Assembly (NCBI GenBank): GCA_941918925.1
Contig: OW799233.1
Coordinates: 141,114,223 to 141,178,222, forward strand
DNA from: Phyto melanocephala
Lineage: Eukaryota > Arthropoda > Insecta > Diptera > Rhinophoridae
DNA: 64,000 nucleotides
Reading direction: 5' to 3'
The number at the start of each line of letters is the position of its first letter. Position 1 is the stretch's first letter. Shown here piece by piece: positions 47,001 to 57,473 of this stretch. The translations under genes and the position numbers were made by a program. The notes below the pieces were generated by a model. That model did not search any database, was not told the DNA's origin, and saw nothing but the letters and a program-made list of their open reading frames with translations.

Positions 47001-50000
47001 TACCAGAAGTTTTATGGTAAGTTTAATTTAAAGACTTATAAAACAAGTAAATAGTAGTTTTATATTCGGCTCAACCGAATGCTATATAACCCTTATCAAC
47101 AAGTCGTGCCCAATTTGCGATTGTATATAAGACTAGTAACAACGTCTTACCAATTCAAAGAGTGAAATTGTTTTAATTAGTACCGCTACCGAGAAAAAGC
47201 AGAGGGCATTTCACCAATTGCTTTATTTACAGTTTTAAGTACAGGCAATTTATCCGTGAGCGATATTGTGAGTGCAGACCTAGTTGCATAGTAAGTTCAA
47301 GCATTGTTGTAATTAAAATTAAAAAGTTTTGATACTTGTATTTAAGTAATATTTTACTACATAAGGGGATTTGAGTAAGGGTTTCATTTTAATATATAAA
47401 AACACGATTATTTTAAGCAAAATCCATGGAAATTTATTTAATTGTAAATAGAGTCTATGTCATTAATAATCGAAAACAACATCAGCCAAATAACCCCTAT
47501 TGATACGCCTTCAGGACCTTATTATTCTTATAAAATTTTTCATCACAAATTCGGTCATTTGCAGATGTATTTCTCAATAACTTCCGGTGACCAGCTTCCA
47601 GTAAATGTGAAATAACTAAGAAAATTGCCATGTAGCCTCTAGTATCAATAAAAACACATGTTTGTTTTCTTATAGTCGATATTTGGAATTGGGCATTCCG
47701 GAATCAGAAAATATTGATTTGGACGACGTTTATTAGGCTCTGCATTGTGACTTTCTTTCCTGTTTCGACTTCTTTCATATTTGGTTTAATTTGGGAACAA
47801 CCCTAAATTATATTTATTTGTTCCGCGAAGATGCAGCAAACTCCAACCAAGTGCGATGTGTTGGTGTCAATCAATGTCTAAATATGGCTAATAAAGGAAA
47901 TGACAAATGTTGGAACTGAGCGCCTCATAGACGCTATCGGTTGCAATAAGAAGTAGTTTTGTGGTGATTAACTTTTAAATTATAGTTTTTATTTCTTAAT
48001 ATAAAAAAATTAAATTTTAAATAACAAATCGGACAACTTTCCATTAATTTGCCATTATTGCAGCATCTAAGCAATTTACAATTTTAAGTTTACAATTATT
48101 TATTTATTTATTTAAGTCTATGAATTCAAGATCCTTACAGACTATAAAGCAGTACATAAAAATTGTTTAAATTAATTTATTCAAAAACAAAATAATTTTA
48201 CAATTCACAATATTAACATTTAAGGAAAAATCAATATGTTGATAAAGTTTGTTGAACTCGGTGCAAATCCTCAAAAACGGATCGAAGTTGGCATAATTCG
48301 TTCTGAAAACTTTGACTGATAGCGGACAAAAATGACGTGTAGAACGACATGGTACATTAAAAAAGATATTCGCTAATAGGAAATCAGAGCATGTATATAT
48401 TAAATTTTGAACAAACGTAACATTTAGAACTGTTCTTCGACTCTTTAAAGTTGGCAGCTTCACTAGTGCAAGTCTACCAGTATAAGGCGGCAGATTTAAC
48501 GAATTTCATTGTAAGGCACGAAGACAAAATAGCAGGAACTATTTTTGCACAGATTCAATGCTATTAATGTAAACATTTTAAGTTGGATCCCAAATTATTG
48601 AATCATACTCAAGAATAGGCCTGACATGAGAAATATACAATTGTATTGTTATATATGGATCAGTAAACTCTTTCGCCCAACGTTTTAAAAATCCAACGAC
48701 AGCACGTGCTTTATTAACAGTCAAAGAGATATGCTGAATAAAATTTAGACTAGCATCTAATAAGATTCCAAGATCGGAGACGGATTCCAGTCTTTTTAAC
48801 TTATAACCATTTAAAACATAATTCACTTTAATATAACATCTACGAAAGAAACACATATATTTGCATTTTTCAGGGTTCAGCTCCATTAAATTAAATCTAC
48901 ACTATACATTAAAAGCATCTATATCATTTTGTAAGAGGGTGTGATTGGCATAATTATTATAACTAAGGAATATTTTTACGACGTCAGCATAGATAATAAC
49001 GTTTGAGAATTTAATAGTATTTGGTAGATCATTAATAAATAGGGAAAACAGCAATGGACCAAGATGTCTTCCCTGAGGAACACCAGAAACAACGGCTATT
49101 GGTTAAGAGATAATGTTTTTAAAACGAACATTTTGTTTTCTATTTGTCAAGTACGAATAAATCCACTTAAGGGAGTTCTGTGTAAATCCCATTACATCAA
49201 GTTTTTTTATTAGAAGTTTATGGTTAACTTTATCAAAGGCTTTGCTGAAGTCGGTGTAAATAACATCAGTTTGCTTTTGTTCAATAAAACCACGATTTAC
49301 AAGCGTAGTACACTGCAACAGATTTGTAACAGTCGAACAACCTTTACGAAAACCATATTGTAAAGGAGACAATCTAGATGTTACATGATGGCAAAGATGG
49401 TCAGTTATAATTTTCTCAAAAAGCTTAGGTATTGCGCTAAGATTAGCAATACCTCTATAATTAGCGATATTATTTCCGCAGCCAGACTTGAATAATGGTA
49501 TTATGAAAGAGTCCTTCCACATAGCAGGAAAATAACCGGATTTTATCGACATATTGAAAAGTATTGTAAAAGGAGAAACGAAAGCCTCAGCACATTTAAT
49601 AAGAAGCCTACTAGGAATTCCATCATACATATATATAATCAAAGTTTTTTCTTCTTTTTTTTATCTAATCATTATTAACTTTTTTCCACTCAAAGTTTTT
49701 ACACTCCACATACATAATAGGTAATCGTTTAAACTACTATTTTAAGATACCCTTAAATAGTTTGCATAAACCAGCTATATTAAACAAACGTTCCTCGAAA
49801 ACCAGGTGGTTTTGAAATCAAATTTTAATAAAAGCAGAAATAAGTACAAAATGAAAAACATTTGCCAAAATTTAAATGTATATTTAAAGTTTAAGAGTTA
49901 AAGGACGCATTTTACAGAACAAACGAATATCCTATAGTTTTTTAATACGTTAGCCAAATTTTCTTTGCAAACAATTCAATGGTACATATTCTCATATACT

Positions 50001-51288
50001 TCTAAGATTTGGAATAACCTACCGCAAATATTCCTATACATGTATTTCATAAAAAAAATATTTTTCAAAGAATTTAAATTAAGTGTTAATATAAATAAAT
50101 GATTGCTATTATTTGTAATCAAGCACCACCACCAGAGTAGAGCATGAGAAATTGATAAAAACTAAAACAAAGAATAAAATACTGTGTACGTCAATGGTAC
50201 ATTGGCAGTGGGTGATTTTAAAAGTCAACAATAAATAAATTTGCATACGTAGATACTTTATAATTTATTTTACTCATAACAATTTTTAATAATTTTGTTT
50301 GTTAAAAATTAAAAAAAAAAGTTTTACAAACAACGTTTGATAATTTTTTTATTAGTTCAAAATAAACAATTTAAATTATTTAAAAACATCAAACTTTTAT
50401 TTTCTGCTACACCTACATACATATATATCGTTAACTAAAATCCAAGAAACTAAAACTAACATTTCAATAGTTTCAACCATGCTACAAAATACATACTAAA
50501 ATAAACAAGTAAGAATGCTTTATTCGGCCATGCTGAAAAGTGACGACATCGTGGCTTACCCTATGAAAGCAGATAATCAAATTCATTGCCAAACGAATGG
50601 TTCAGTTTTTGCGATCAAAATTTTCCTTTTCGATTATAACATTTCTATTGCAATAAAAACAATATCTTTGTTTTGAATATAAAGGGTCCGCCATCTAACG
50701 TTTTTTTTTTAAACTAGTTCTTATTTCGTGAATGGTAACACTTAACTCATGTCTAATTTAACAGAAAATTAGTTTTATCCTTCCGCTGAACGAATATGGT
50801 TGGTACATTGAAAAGCCGATACACCCAAAACGAGTCACTGTTTGGTGCGGATTTAGGTCCAGAGGCATAATTAACCGTAGTCAATGTTCACAAAAATTGA
50901 AGAGGAGGATATTGGCAACATTTGGTTTCAACAGAAAGGCGCTACGTGCCACACAACCGAAGCTACACTTTTTTTATAGCATTTAAAAAAAAAAAGTTAT
51001 TTGGTGGACCCTTTACATTGATATTTCTAAGCGAAATTCTGTAGATACAATTATAATTTCTACCATCACAACTAAACTATACTATTGACAACTATTATGG
51101 TACTCACAACCAATACTGTTTTCTCTGTGTAGATTTCAGATTTAATGTTATACGCCATTTTGCTTTATTATTTCTGACGCCATTCCTAATTTTTGAATTT
51201 TTACACAGTTAATTGTATTCCACTGGTCAAGCACTTTCATTTGATGCAAATATTATGGGCCTTGAAGAGGACAAAGTCGTAATTATTC

Positions 51289-51354
<66 letters not shown>

Positions 51355-54300
51355 TTCATTTTATATTGGACGCCATCTTTTAGTTTAAGTTTTTCATAGT
51401 TTACCGCATTTTACTTATCAAGCCATTTCGTTTGGTACCAGTATTCAGATTTAACCCATACATTAATTTTTACTACGCCATTTCGTAGTAGCGGCCATCA
51501 CAGATTTTAAATGTTTTATAGTGTGTTATATTATGGTAGTCTAGCCCTTCCTTTGATACACATATCTCTCCTATTTGTTGTCCAGAAGCTGAAAAAAATC
51601 GGATCTGTATTGTAAGATTCGTATTTTTATTTTCTTTCTCAGTTAGTTTCTAAACGATTTGTCAATTTTTCTTAGCAATAATTTTCGAGACTTCGGCTTG
51701 TATATTTGTGCCTTTAACATATCCAGGAATTCATTTTGAGATTTAGTAACTAAATGTGCTAAACACAAATATATCTCTAAAAATAATTTTTGCCTATAAC
51801 TTTGCCGATTAGTCCAATGTACGATAGGTCTTGAGGCATAACATATAGTCAAATAAGAGCAAATACATTTTTGAGGTAAAAGTATGGGTAAAAACAGTCG
51901 TGTTCATTTGCTCATATCTCACAAAGTTATGGGGTGATCATGCTGCATTGCAATAGCGATTCATTCTCTTATATTTTCAAAAGATTGATATCACAAACAT
52001 ATGCTGCAAGCACGAGTGTCTAAAAGTTGATGTCAACAAACACTGAAAGGTTGACATTTATAATCGAAAATTGGGATCGATAAGCAATATTGTTGAATTT
52101 ACAAACGGAATGAAAAATCTTTTTATACCCTTAGAACCACAGGTGAAGGACATTAAAATGTAAGCGCATAAAGTATTAATTAGTTAAATCCGAAAAATGG
52201 CTTTGTAAGTGTATCCGAATAACATTGATAAAATTTTTATTATATTTCTTCAAAAATTATTAGAACGCTTGTTACGGATCTTTGTATTTTTGTAACCCAT
52301 GATCTCAGGAGTCATAATATGCAAAGTTTAAAGTTTTTCCATAGGTTCTAGCCGATCTATGTTAGGTATTTGTTTTATTTTAGATACGATAGATATAGTT
52401 GCAGTCGCATTTTTTGACAAATTCTCTATTTTTGAGCCAAATAATTGTAAATAATATTTACAATTTGGCTACCTTTAGTTATTTGGATCATATTTGGTCA
52501 TATAGTAGTCGAATTATTTATTGTACATGTTTATGTATCAAAGTATCCACCTTTTAAATGAACATGTTTTTCTCGGGAACTGATAGTTTGATATATTCCA
52601 TAAATATAGTGGAACACAAAATGCTATTTTTGAATGCATATATACTCAATTGAGACATATTTTCAGTTAAAAATGTTTACTAAATTCTCTAGTTATTAAC
52701 GTTTAGCGAATTACGAAAATGTTTCGATCACTACTCCTTGGATTTTTGGATTTTTTTCGCAAATATTTATATATTTAGATACAGATTTTACAGTTAGTTT
52801 TTATATGATCCTCCCTATAAAAAGGTTTTTATAAATTTTATTGTTAAGTTTACCGCTTAAAGACAATTCTCCAAAAATTCTATAATACAGCATTTTACAT
52901 AGAAAGCTAACGAGTCATGCAAATAAAGCTTTTGGAAAAATTTACTGTTATGATGATGAAAGTTGACAATTTTCTCCATATCCTCTTACATCTGTTTTGT
53001 AAAAAGTCTTAAGATATGTAGTTCTAAAAAGAAAATTTGTTAGAATTTATTAACAGATTTGTTAATACCTTACAAATTCAGCACATATAAGGTTTACTAT
53101 TATGAAAACAAGATCCACATAAACTATAAACCTCTTTAAATTAAGAAAGTTATATCTAAAAAATATGTAGATACATAAAATCATATTAAGAAATTTTCAA
53201 ATTCCATAACGGTAAAAGAGTACTAAAACAGCCTTAAGGTAAAAATGACAAGTAATTTTTAATTAGCCCTCGAAATACAAATTTTGTATAATTTTCATTC
53301 ATACAAATGTATTGTTAGGGCGCCACAATATTTTTGCACAAATACCAACAAATAACTTGGGTAAAAAAATCAATGCAACAAATTTGCATACGTATTCTAT
53401 TCTATTCTCCGACATAATTTTCTAATCACTCTTTTGTTCACAGCTAAAATCAAAGGTTAAGGCACAAAATCTGCATGAACGTGTAATGAAACTATTGATA
53501 CGACGTTATGTTACGGCCGAGCAACGTCGCAGAGATGATTTCGGTATAACCGAGGATGATATCATTGAAGTGCGTCAAGACATTAGCTCACTACGTTTCG
53601 AACTGTTGGACATTTTCACAAATAATAACTTTAGTGTACCGGATATTGAAAAGAAATCAGCAAGTGCCGGTCAGTAAAAAAATCTTGGAATGAAAGCATT
53701 TCAAATGAAATATATTTAACAAATGTGTATGTAATTAATTTGCAGCTGGCAAGAAGGGTAAGGTTTTGGAACGCAGAATTTTAAAAGATTTTCAAATTGG
53801 TTTTGTTGAAACTCTACAAACTGAACTGTCGAATGATGCTGCTGAAGGCAAGGATATATTCGCATCATTGGCTAATGTTATGCGTAAAAAGAAATCACAA
53901 AAAGGGTAAGATTTTTATAAGCGTAATTAGACACGCCCTAATAAATGAAAAAAAAAATTTACGATTTAGTGAAAAAGATTGGAATGCTATTGCTCGTAGA
54001 AATACAATGAGCTCAAATCCAATTGGCTCCAAACGTTCATCATTGCAGCGACATTCGCAGCGCAGTTTACGACGCCGCATTATAGAACAAGCCAACGAAG
54101 GACTTAAGATGAATCAAAATCAACTTATCGGTAAAATTGTGCATCGGTAAAGAAAATAAATGCTTAATATATATGTATATATATTATGTTTTATAGAATT
54201 CAATCCGTCTTTGGGAGAAGTTACAAGAGCTACTCGTGTTGCTTATGTTAAATTCATGAAGAAAAAGATGGCAGCCGATGAAGATGCATCAAGTGAGGAA

Positions 54301-55095
54301 GCGAAGGGTAATGTTGAAGATCAAACTACCGCAACAACAAAAGATGAAAAGCCCAATGCTAGTTCCAAGTCCACCTTGAAAAAGCCTGAGGTACATTCAA
54401 TGAACATTAAGTATACTTTAGAATTTAGTTAAAAATTGTTTTTTTCTTAGCAGACCAAAAAGGATGACAATGCCAAGCCTGATGCTTCAAAGCCAACTGC
54501 TAGCAAACCACCAGCTGCTGCTACAGATAAAGCTAAAACAGATACTGGTAAACCAGCAGCGCCTGCTAAGCCTGGAGACGCTAAACCTGGAGACGCTAAG
54601 CCAACTGATGTTAAGCCCGCAGCCCCTGCACCGCCCAACAAAGCTGGTGATGCTGCTAAGCCTGCAGTAGCTAAGCCTGGTGAGGCAACAAAACCACCAG
54701 CAGCAGCCAAAAAAGAAGAAACCGCCAAAACCGACAATGCCAAACCAGACGCTCCTGCAGCTGCAGCAGCAACCAAATCTGCTGCGCCAACCGCACCAGC
54801 CAAACCTGATGCTTCAGTTAAGCCTTCCGATGATGCAGTTAAGCCAGCTACTGAAGCTGCTACAAAGGCAGCCGATAGTGCTACTGCTGCTGGTGCTGAT
54901 AAAAAAGCTGACGACAAAAAACCTGATGACAAGAAAGCTGAGGAGAAAAAACCGGATGATAAGAAGCCAGCAGATAAAAAAGATCCGCCAACAGCGGCTA
55001 AGCCAGCTATTAAAGTCGGTCAAAGTAGTGCAGCAGCTGGTGGTGATCGTGGCAAGTCGGTTGTCACAGGCCGCATGATATCGGGTTGGCTTTAA
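39222..55095 (+). CDS. trp: Transient receptor potential channel TRP (15 coding exons)
   Basis: Light-activated Ca2+-permeable cation channel of the rhabdomere membrane, acting downstream of phospholipase C in phototransduction. Coding exons: 39222-39358, 39427-39667, 39784-39926, 40296-40497, 40560-40736, 40795-41029, 43381-43533, 43609-43754, 43818-44185, 46659-47016, 53444-53669, 53746-53905, 53970-54130, 54197-54390, 54451-55095. All introns are GT-AG and the joined frame is open for 1181 residues (Drosophila TRP has 1275). Order: ankyrin repeats (about 40-175), TRP-family linker, six membrane segments (about 365-660), TRP domain EWKFAR (672-677), calmodulin-binding-like segment, Lys/Pro/Ala-rich tail, terminal GRMISGWL. 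The shorter length is mostly in the tail. The start ATG gives MATDPEK and aligns with the Drosophila N-terminus. Confidence 0.96.
42531..43164 (+). repeat. Dispersed repeat family B, copy 4, in trp intron 6
   Basis: Begins TATACCCTTAACCTGTGGTG, carries the GACCCAATAAAGTATATATT and GAGGAGTCGATTAAGCCC blocks, then T-rich filler (42840-42990), and ends ATTCGGCACGGCCGAATATA then GCACTGTTACTTGTTTTT. It lies wholly within intron 6 (41030-43380), in the same direction as trp. The rest of that intron, 41030-42530, has no recognised feature. Confidence 0.75.
43381..44185 (+). CDS. trp: trp exons 7-9: S1 to S5
   Basis: Residues 379-600. Exon 7 completes S1 and gives the S1-S2 loop ([20 protein letters not shown]). 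Exon 8 covers S2-S3 ([20 protein letters not shown]). Exon 9 covers S4 ([20 protein letters not shown]) and S5 ([20 protein letters not shown]), then the Cys-containing extracellular turret ([20 protein letters not shown]). All exon phases join correctly to their neighbours. Confidence 0.93.
44519..46240. mobile_element. MITE family E, copy 2, in trp intron 9, split by an A repeat
   Basis: Inverted relative to copy 1. The part at 44519-44847 begins CCCAGCAAAAACTTTTT and matches the right two-thirds of copy 1. The part at 46188-46240 (ACTAGTTGATGTGTATTGGC, ending ACTTTGCTTGG) matches its left end. The break lies in the ACTAGTTA...TTATTTTTGTTT segment of copy 1, which reads straight through there. 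Intron 9 spans 44186-46658. Confidence 0.72.
44848..46187 (-). repeat. Dispersed repeat family A, copy 4, nested in MITE E
   Basis: Reverse orientation: AAAGTAAGAGCACTATTTTC and TTCGGCTTTGCCGAA at the left, then TACCCACCACCAATTTTGTG. Further right are a reversed GACGGACATAGTGTGATCGA region and TTTTTTTGATGGTGGGTATA at the end. Around 45000-45010 the sequence CTTTCTTTG joined to TGTAACTTCGAT is the uninterrupted (empty) equivalent of the site that holds element K in copies 1 and 2. It is antisense to trp. Confidence 0.72.
46659..47016 (+). CDS. trp: trp exon 10: pore, S6 and TRP domain
   Basis: Residues 601-720. [20 protein letters not shown] is the pore helix and filter; Asp618 here aligns with Asp621 of Drosophila TRP, known to set Ca2+ selectivity. 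S6 is [20 protein letters not shown], followed by the TRP domain [18 protein letters not shown]. The exon ends after a complete codon (KRTRSFM, phase 0). The open frame runs upstream of the true acceptor at 46658, but those residues are intronic. Confidence 0.95.
47041..47110 (-). repeat. Terminal fragment of a B or A type repeat in trp intron 10
   Basis: AAACAAGTAAATAGTAGTTT then ATTCGGCTCAACCGAAT and TATAACCCTTATCAACAA: the hairpin terminus of families A/B in reverse, about 25 bases after the exon 10 donor site. Only about 70 bp are recognisable. Confidence 0.6.
47181..47736 (+). CDS. Two unidentified spliced coding exons inside trp intron 10
   Basis: Exon a (47181-47290) follows an acceptor TTGTTTTAATTAG and ends at GTAAGT. 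Exon b (47676-47736) follows TTTTCTTATAG and ends with TAG. Joined they encode 56 residues starting [16 protein letters not shown] and ending [18 protein letters not shown], with an AATAAA at 47890-47895. The peptide looks like genuine protein: balanced composition, a hydrophobic stretch and an acidic end. I do not recognise it. Exon a opens in phase 0, the phase in which trp exon 10 ends. It could therefore be an alternative 3' end of trp that lacks the calmodulin- and INAD-binding tail. Alternatives are the 3' end of a nested or duplicated gene, or a pseudogene. No start codon or upstream exon was found. Confidence 0.45.
47890..47895 (+). terminator. Candidate polyadenylation signal after the cryptic exons
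   Basis: AATAAA about 150 bases after the TAG of the cryptic exon pair in trp intron 10. It is useful only if those exons are transcribed; such hexamers are common by chance in AT-rich DNA. Confidence 0.3.
48097..49670 (-). mobile_element. 5'-truncated non-LTR retrotransposon (Jockey/CR1-like) antisense in trp intron 10
   Basis: The minus strand encodes reverse transcriptase. A first open stretch, 49642-49103, has [40 protein letters not shown] and [20 protein letters not shown]. Past a stop come [13 protein letters not shown] and YADV where the catalytic YADD is expected. Then come [12 protein letters not shown] and [20 protein letters not shown] (to 48578), and a further broken C-terminal stretch to 48167. 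The 3' end has (AAAT)n at 48096-48115. Lost catalytic Asp, stops and absent endonuclease make it inactive. It decays within, and is transcribed antisense to, the trp intron. Confidence 0.85.
49671..50499. other. trp intron 10 sequence without recognised feature
   Basis: AT-rich. No repeat end, exon or RNA gene could be supported. Confidence 0.4.
50682..51013 (+). mobile_element. Internally deleted mariner-group element (332 bp)
   Basis: Inverted ends AAGGGTCCGCCATCTAACG... and ...GGTGGACCCTT, flanked by TA (50680-50681 and 51014-51015). The interior keeps scraps of a transposase on the + strand: SVTVWCGF, then [20 protein letters not shown], where NIWFQQDGATCHT is the usual second catalytic motif and D has become K. 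It belongs to the same family as the longer copy at 61850-62770. Confidence 0.78.
51289..51352. repeat. (TA)n microsatellite
   Basis: About 64 bp of nearly pure TA with one C interruption, inside B copy 5 in trp intron 10. Confidence 0.9.
52161..53443. other. 3' part of trp intron 10
   Basis: AT-rich, unassigned. It ends at the polypyrimidine tract and acceptor CTCTTTTGTTCACAG of trp exon 11. Confidence 0.4.
53444..55095 (+). CDS. trp: trp exons 11-15: cytoplasmic C-terminus
   Basis: Residues 721-1181. Exon 11 gives the basic, amphipathic [20 protein letters not shown], matching a calmodulin-binding region of Drosophila TRP. Exons 12-14 give [33 protein letters not shown] and [20 protein letters not shown]. 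Exon 15 (968-1181) is Lys/Pro/Ala/Asp-rich with [16 protein letters not shown] units and about three degenerate DDKKP repeats, fewer than in Drosophila. It ends GRMISGWL, the INAD PDZ-binding terminus. The acceptor of exon 15 is a tandem TTAGCAG (54447-54453), so one glutamine is optional. Confidence 0.94.
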
Positions 55096-55177
55096 AATTT
55101 CAACACTTTTTTATAATTATTTCTTATTTAGTTGAGACTTAAGACAAACAAAACTAATAATTTTCAAATTAATGAGC

Positions 55178-55183
55178 AATAAA
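55178..55183 (+). terminator. trp: Likely trp polyadenylation signal
   Basis: AATAAA 83 bases after the trp stop codon, the first such hexamer downstream. Confidence 0.6.
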
Positions 55184-55825
55184 ATTTTATTGAAACGAAA
55201 TAGCTTGAATTGTACTTATGACTTATTGGAAATCGATATCTTTTATAATGGGACTTTCAATATTGTGTTCCTTTTCTCATAAAAAGTTTTCAGATTATAT
55301 TCACACCTCATACTTCATAGTATATTAAACTAATAAAAGTAATTTTAAATATTTTTGGAATCTAATTAATAATACAGGGTGGGCCAAAAAGCATCATGTG
55401 GCTTAAAAATATTTATCATTTAACAATAATTAAAAGAAAATAAATAAAGGAAAACAAAAAATTGTAAATCCAATGTTGACTTTGTTGTAACCGTGCTTAA
55501 TCACTAATTATGTAGTAGTATCAAGTTCAAGGCTTAAAATTTAAAGTAAACTAATTCAAAATAAGTTTCCCACAATATGCTTTAATAACAAACAAATGGT
55601 AATGAAGTGAATAGACGTGCCACGCAATTACTAAAAGGCTGTATAAGTCTATTTATCCTCTTCGTTTCAGTTGTTGTACTATTTATATAATCCAGAAATA
55701 TCTATCTAAGACCTAAATAGGTATGTTTTGCAAATCGAAGTATGGTTAATTGATATAACGGTGGTTAAAAGTCATTCTGGAAATATCTTTTAAACATGTA
55801 GATAAGACAATGACACATGTATACA
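55184..55825. other. Spacer downstream of trp
   Basis: AT-rich; no gene. An AGGGTGGGCCAAAAAGCATC motif near 55376 is slightly GC-rich but unassigned. Confidence 0.4.
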
Positions 55826-56860
55826 TTTTTATACCCGCCACCAAAAAAATATTGGGGGTATATTTATTTTGTCATTTCGTATGTAACACATCGAAATATC
55901 TATTTTAGACCCCATAAAGTATATATATTCTGCATCGGGGTTTCATTTTATGACAATCTAGCTATTTCCATCCGTCTGTCCGTCTGTTGAAAGCACGACA
56001 GAGGTCGGACCAAAAAATCTACGGGGTTCAAATTTTGCCAGAATATTTCTTATACACAAGGTTTGTTTGATATTGAAAACGGGCTAAATCGGAATATTAT
56101 GAAGAGATTTATAGCTCGTAATTTAAGAGTAGGTAAAAAAACGTGTCCTTCCAACATCGAATAAAATGGAATTGTGTCCAAACGCATTAACGTAGATCCA
56201 TGAAATTTAGAATGTATTTTTCCTGAATGAAAAAAAATGTTTTTCCCTATGAGTTAGGAAAGGAGTTATAGATCAAAATGTACGAAAATTTATACCGCAC
56301 AGTGTATTTTTCGGTGTATTCAAAATTTTAAAACGTAATATAGCTGACAAAATTAAATATACGGTTCTGAAATTTTTCAAATAATTTCTCTATGAATAAA
56401 GATTTTGGAAGAATGAATGACTCTATATTGAAATATCTGAGTTGAGTTTATTGGTAGAAGCTTTTTTGACATGCCTACTATAACGCCCACTTTTGACGTA
56501 ATCTACTGTTAATAAAATTTAAAAGCTCATAAAACCGACAAAATTAGAGGTGTGATGATGAAATATAGCTTCCTAGTCTATGTCATTGTTATGTCAGAAA
56601 GTAAAGGTGACACGCCCACTTTAACGCCTACATCCTATATAACGCTTTATCTTAAATTTATATAATTTCTTTATGAAAAAAGTTTTTGGAAGAATAAAGG
56701 AATATATTGAAATATCTAACTTGTATTTATTAACAGAAACTATACTTTAACTACTTTAACGTCTATTTTGAATGAAAGGCTAAGTTTTCGAAAATATTTT
56801 AACAGCATATCGAAGTTATACAAAGAAGGTGATATTTATTTTAGTTTAGTAAAAACAAGT
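55826..56860 (+). repeat. Dispersed repeat family A, copy 3 (3'-truncated, empty K site)
   Basis: Starts TATACCCGCCACC and follows copies 1 and 2 through GACCCCATAAAGTATATAT, CCGTCTGTCCGTCTGTTG and two tandem units. At 56810-56830 it reads ATCGAAGTTATACAAAGAAG without interruption, the point where copies 1 and 2 carry element K. It ends near 56860 without the hairpin tail. Confidence 0.75.
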
Positions 56861-57253
56861 CATTACCTAGTTTTTTCTGGGTTGTTATTTTTTTTAGAAA
56901 TTGTGATGTTAAAAATATATATACATATACATATATATTTTGAAAAAAATAGCAAATAATAAAGTTAGTGCAATAAATAGGATGAAAAGGGCATATCTCG
57001 ACTTTTAACGAAATTGAGTTTAACGTTTTCTGGTGGTCCACATACAAATACAACACCCCTTAAAAATAAAGTGAGCTGTGGTTGAAAACAACAGACTTAT
57101 AGTCAAATAAAAAGCTATAACTTATTAAATTCTTTTAAATTTTATTCAGTTTTTCCTTCCTTTTATATTGTAAGTTATGGGTAAACACTCTACTTTTAAA
57201 ATTTTTTTATTAAAATTTCTGCATACATATTTATGCAAATATATAGGCTGTAC

Positions 57254-57461
57254 CAAGGCATATTTATTCATCAGGTTCTCTTGATTCGCCAGCTGATTAT
57301 TTTTTTCAACACTTATTTTAAATTTCAGCTGTCAAAATGCATAAATAAAAAACAATTTTCTCTCTTTTATAATTTATTTCAAATGTCAAACTTTAAATAT
57401 AAAAAATATAAACAAAAAATTCTCTCCTAACTGCAATTACCTGATGAATAAATATGCCTTG
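57254..57461. mobile_element. MITE family F, copy 2, intact (208 bp, 8-bp target duplication)
   Basis: Terminal inverted repeats CAAGGCATATTTATTCATCA / TGATGAATAAATATGCCTTG. Flanked by the direct repeat GGCTGTAC at 57246-57253 and 57462-57469. An 8-bp duplication with such ends fits a hAT-type MITE. The 65-codon frame across it is not a gene. Confidence 0.85.
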
Positions 57462-57473
57462 GGCTGTACCTTA

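Larger units (their letters stand above)
50500..52160 (-). repeat. Dispersed repeat family B, copy 5, in trp intron 10
   Basis: Reverse orientation. Starts AAACAAGTAAGAATGCTTTA then TTCGGCCATGCTGAA and ends ACCACAGGTGAAGGACATTA. Interior hallmarks include TACGCCATTTTGCTTTATTA, CTACGCCATTTCGTAGTAGC and TTGCTCATATCTCACAAAGT. It is interrupted by a mariner derivative (50682-51013) and a long (TA)n tract (51289-51352). Confidence 0.68.

Noticed and set aside
54447..54932. 161-codon Ala/Gly/Leu-rich open frame on the minus strand
   Set aside because: It is the exact antisense of the Lys/Pro/Ala repeat tail of trp exon 15. Repetitive GCT/CCA codons keep the opposite strand open.
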